Below are positions 7,018-9,766 of a DNA stretch of 9,766 nucleotides, in pieces. Source of the stretch: Chloroflexota bacterium (GTDB taxonomy: Bacteria; Chloroflexota; UBA4733); contig JANWJO010000086.1 in NCBI GenBank assembly GCA_025449435.1, positions 1 through 9,766 on the forward strand, read 5' to 3'. The translations under genes and the position numbers were made by a program. How positions within the stretch are numbered: the stretch's first letter is position 1; each line of letters starts with the position of its first letter. Below the pieces are notes generated by a model. That model searched no databases. It worked only from the letters and a program-made list of their open reading frames with translations, and was not told the DNA's origin.

Positions 7018-7668
7018 TTAGGCCTGCCGCGCTCGTTGCACCGCCTCTACGAGTTGCCGGCTGGTCTCAGCAATGGCGGTCCAATTTCCTGCCTCGATGT
7101 GCTCCGGCCGGACCAAGCTGGTGCCGGCAGCCACAGCTACCGCCCCAGCGCGAATGAACTCGCCAGCATTATCAACCGATACCCCTCCAGTAGGAATAAG
7201 CTTGACCTGCGGCAAGGGACCACGTATTTCGCGCAGGTAGCGCGGGCCGCCCACGCTGGCTGGAAACACTTTGACCCAGCTCGCTCCAGCTTCCCAGGCG
7301 GTCAAGATCTCGGTGGGTGTAAACGCGCCACAGGCGATGGGCACACTGTACCGCCTGCACACCTCGATGGTGCTAAGGCGCAGGGTCGGCGTCACGACAA
7401 ATTGGGCTCCAGCGATGATGGCCGCTCGCGCACTTTCAGGGTCGAGCACCGTGCCAGCGCCAACGAGTACGTCTTGAGCGCGGCTAGCGCGCAGCTGGGC
7501 GATCACGGCAATGGCCTGGTTATTGGTCAAGGTGAATTCGATACACCGTATGCCACCAGCGACGAGAGCATCGGCCAGCTTTTCGGCGGTGCTGAGGTCA
7601 TTGAGGCGCACGACAGCAACGACACCTGTCTGCTCGACGATGCTCGTCGAAGGCAAGCTATCCGGCAC
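7018..7668 (-). CDS. eda: 2-keto-3-deoxy-6-phosphogluconate / 4-hydroxy-2-oxoglutarate aldolase
   Basis: This 216-residue class I aldolase, of normal length, cleaves KDPG to pyruvate and glyceraldehyde-3-phosphate, the last specific step of the Entner-Doudoroff pathway. The TIM-barrel motifs are present: catalytic Glu44 in IEFTL (43-47), GAGTV (70-74), Schiff-base Lys133 in WVKVFPA (131-137) and the phosphate-binding PTGGV (159-163). The TLTN segment (46-49) has Thr where E. coli Eda has TLRT with Arg; this variant is common in the wider KDPG/KHG and KDPGal aldolase family, so exact specificity is open. The GTG start is preceded by a strong AAGGAGG, 6 nt away. It stands 33 nt after a KDG kinase gene on the same strand, which supports the KDPG assignment strongly. 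Confidence 0.92.
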   Translation of the reverse strand: MPDSLPSTSIVEQTGVVAVVRLNDLSTAEKLADALVAGGIRCIEFTLTNNQAIAVIAQLRASRAQDVLVGAGTVLDPESARAAIIAGAQFVVTPTLRLSTIEVCRRYSVPIACGAFTPTEILTAWEAGASWVKVFPASVGGPRYLREIRGPLPQVKLIPTGGVSVDNAGEFIRAGAVAVAAGTSLVRPEHIEAGNWTAIAETSRQLVEAVQRARQA

Positions 7669-7684
7669 GACTGGCCTCCTTACA

Positions 7685-7702
7685 AACGCTCGGGAGAGCG
7701 CT
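7685..7702 (-). promoter_or_regulatory. Intercistronic hairpin between the kinase stop and the aldolase ribosome site
   Basis: On the minus strand AGCGCTC-TCCC-GAGCGTT can form a 7-bp stem (one G-U pair) with a 4-nt loop. It begins at the last base of the kinase stop codon and ends 3 nt before the aldolase AAGGAGG site (7675-7681). It might tune the kinase-to-aldolase ratio by stabilising or cutting the message, or act as a weak attenuator. There is no long T-run, so full termination is unlikely. Confidence 0.4.
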
Positions 7703-8668
7703 CAGCGAATGACTTGCCGGGAGGTGCCAGCGAGCGCCAACTGCAACTCTTGCCGGGTCACCAAGCAAAACTCTCCTGGCATGGTGTGCTTGAGCGCGCT
7801 CAATACGGTCCCTTGCGCGATGGCCTTATCCAGATTGCCATCGAGGTATCCGTCCAGGAACCCAGCGACGAATGTGTCGCCTGCCCCCAATCGATCCACC
7901 ACTTCAAAAGTCACCATGTCGCCGTGGATGGTCTCCTGGGCAACCGCGAGGGCGCTGAGTTTGCCCCGGCCGGCGCCTTCTTCAATGCGTTCCGTGAGGA
8001 CTACGACATCACAGCCATATGCGCGCTGCACTGCCCGCGCTGCTGCCTCCGGGGTGCCGTGAGCGTCAAAGAACGTGGCCAGTGCTTCGCTACTAGCAAA
8101 CAGCACGTTGGTGAGTGGCGCCACACGCCGGAACGCTGCTGCGGCATCTGCCAGGCTCCACAGGCGCGAGCGGTAGTTGAGGTCGAAGCTCGTCGTCACA
8201 CCGTGCCGTCTGGCCTCGGTGAGCGCGTGCTCGACCGTTGCCATGCAGGTTTCGGACAAGGCGGCGGTAATGCCACTGGTATGAAAAAGACGGCACTGCT
8301 GGAAGGTGCTGGGCCAGTCAACGTCCCAAGGTCGCAGAGCAGCGGTGGCCGATAGGGCCCGATCGTACACCACTTGGGAAGGGCGCGGCGTTACGCCTTG
8401 CTCATAAAAGTACAGGCCAAGCCGTTCATCGCCATACACGGTGTGGCTGACGTCAATGCCTACTTCGCGCGTCTTGTTCAGGGCGAGGCGCCCTAGTGGC
8501 CCGTGTGGCAACCGGGTGACAAACGCCACCTCTCGTCCTAGATACGCCAGTCCAGCCGCGACACTTTGCTCGGAACCACCAATCACCACGTCAAATGACG
8601 ACGCCTGTTCCAACCGAGCGTTTCCTGGCGGTGATAGGCGGATCATCGTCTCGCCCAAGGTCACGACC

Positions 8669-8676
<8 letters not shown>
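7702..8676 (-). CDS. kdgK: PfkB-family sugar kinase, 2-keto-3-deoxygluconate kinase type
   Basis: This 324-residue kinase is predicted to phosphorylate 2-keto-3-deoxygluconate to KDPG with ATP. The N-terminus (VVTLGETMIRLSPPG, residues 4-18) and RPSQVVYDRALSA (98-110) match the bacterial KdgK subgroup. FDLNYRSRLW (164-173) supplies the Arg residues used for sugar-acid binding in KDG kinases. The second PfkB signature, DRLGAGDTFVAGF (261-273), holds the catalytic Asp267. Oddly, the first signature reads GGSEQSVAAGLAYLG (33-47): Ser38 replaces the nearly invariant Asn of the GGxxxNVA motif. I chose the GTG at 8676 because GGGAG stands 7 nt upstream and homologous sequence begins there; the open frame extends to 8742 with non-conserved residues. 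Its start overlaps the preceding kinase by 8 nt, so translation is probably coupled. The aldolase gene follows 33 nt downstream. Confidence 0.88.

Positions 8677-9766
<1,090 letters not shown>

Noticed and set aside
7036..8355. 439-codon open frame on the plus strand
   Set aside because: It lies antisense to the aldolase and a KDG kinase, both with full family motifs. Its translation has no recognisable domain; GC-rich coding DNA often leaves long open antisense frames.

Overview
This is an ordinary metabolic chromosome segment. I see no mobile element, CRISPR array, tRNA, rRNA or defence system. The DNA is GC-rich, and six of the nine start codons that can be placed are GTG. Genes are tightly packed in short operons. 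The very long membrane adaptor and the 2-keto-3-deoxygluconate (KDG) kinases suggest a soil-type Chloroflexota (for example Ktedonobacteria-like) or an actinobacterium-like lineage. That placement is an inference with low confidence; no marker here settles it.

Left block (1-2404): two Gfo/Idh/MocA-type sugar oxidoreductases lie in tandem on the minus strand, 30 nt apart. The second one runs off the left edge. They diverge from a plus-strand Nudix hydrolase across a 133-nt intergenic region, and the Nudix gene ends in a perfect 13-bp GC-rich hairpin.

Middle block (2405-5751): about 300 nt of non-coding leader precedes a 779-residue membrane-anchored HlyD/MacA-type adaptor. Its Ala/Gln-rich coiled-coil hairpin is about 445 residues long and has a two-cysteine loop at its exact midpoint. 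No transporter subunit is encoded next to it. Facing it on the minus strand is a 224-residue TPR-like protein of unknown function.

Right block (5941-9766, all minus strand, transcribed right to left): the end of enolase, two PfkB-family kinases resembling KDG kinase, a KDPG/KHG aldolase, and then, after a 90-nt gap, a membrane-anchored family 2 glycosyltransferase. Enolase, the kinases and the aldolase form a compact lower Entner-Doudoroff module: KDG is phosphorylated to KDPG, KDPG is cleaved to pyruvate and glyceraldehyde-3-phosphate, and enolase serves the shared lower glycolysis. The enolase/kinase and kinase/kinase junctions use the same 8-nt start/stop overlap (GTGNCTGA), while the kinase/aldolase junction carries a small intercistronic hairpin. 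The oxidoreductases on the left could supply oxidised sugars to such a route, but nothing in the sequence links the two blocks directly.

The points most worth following up are the symmetric adaptor with its cysteine-capped tip, the tandem KDG kinases of which one has lost a signature Asn, and the repeated overlap architecture.
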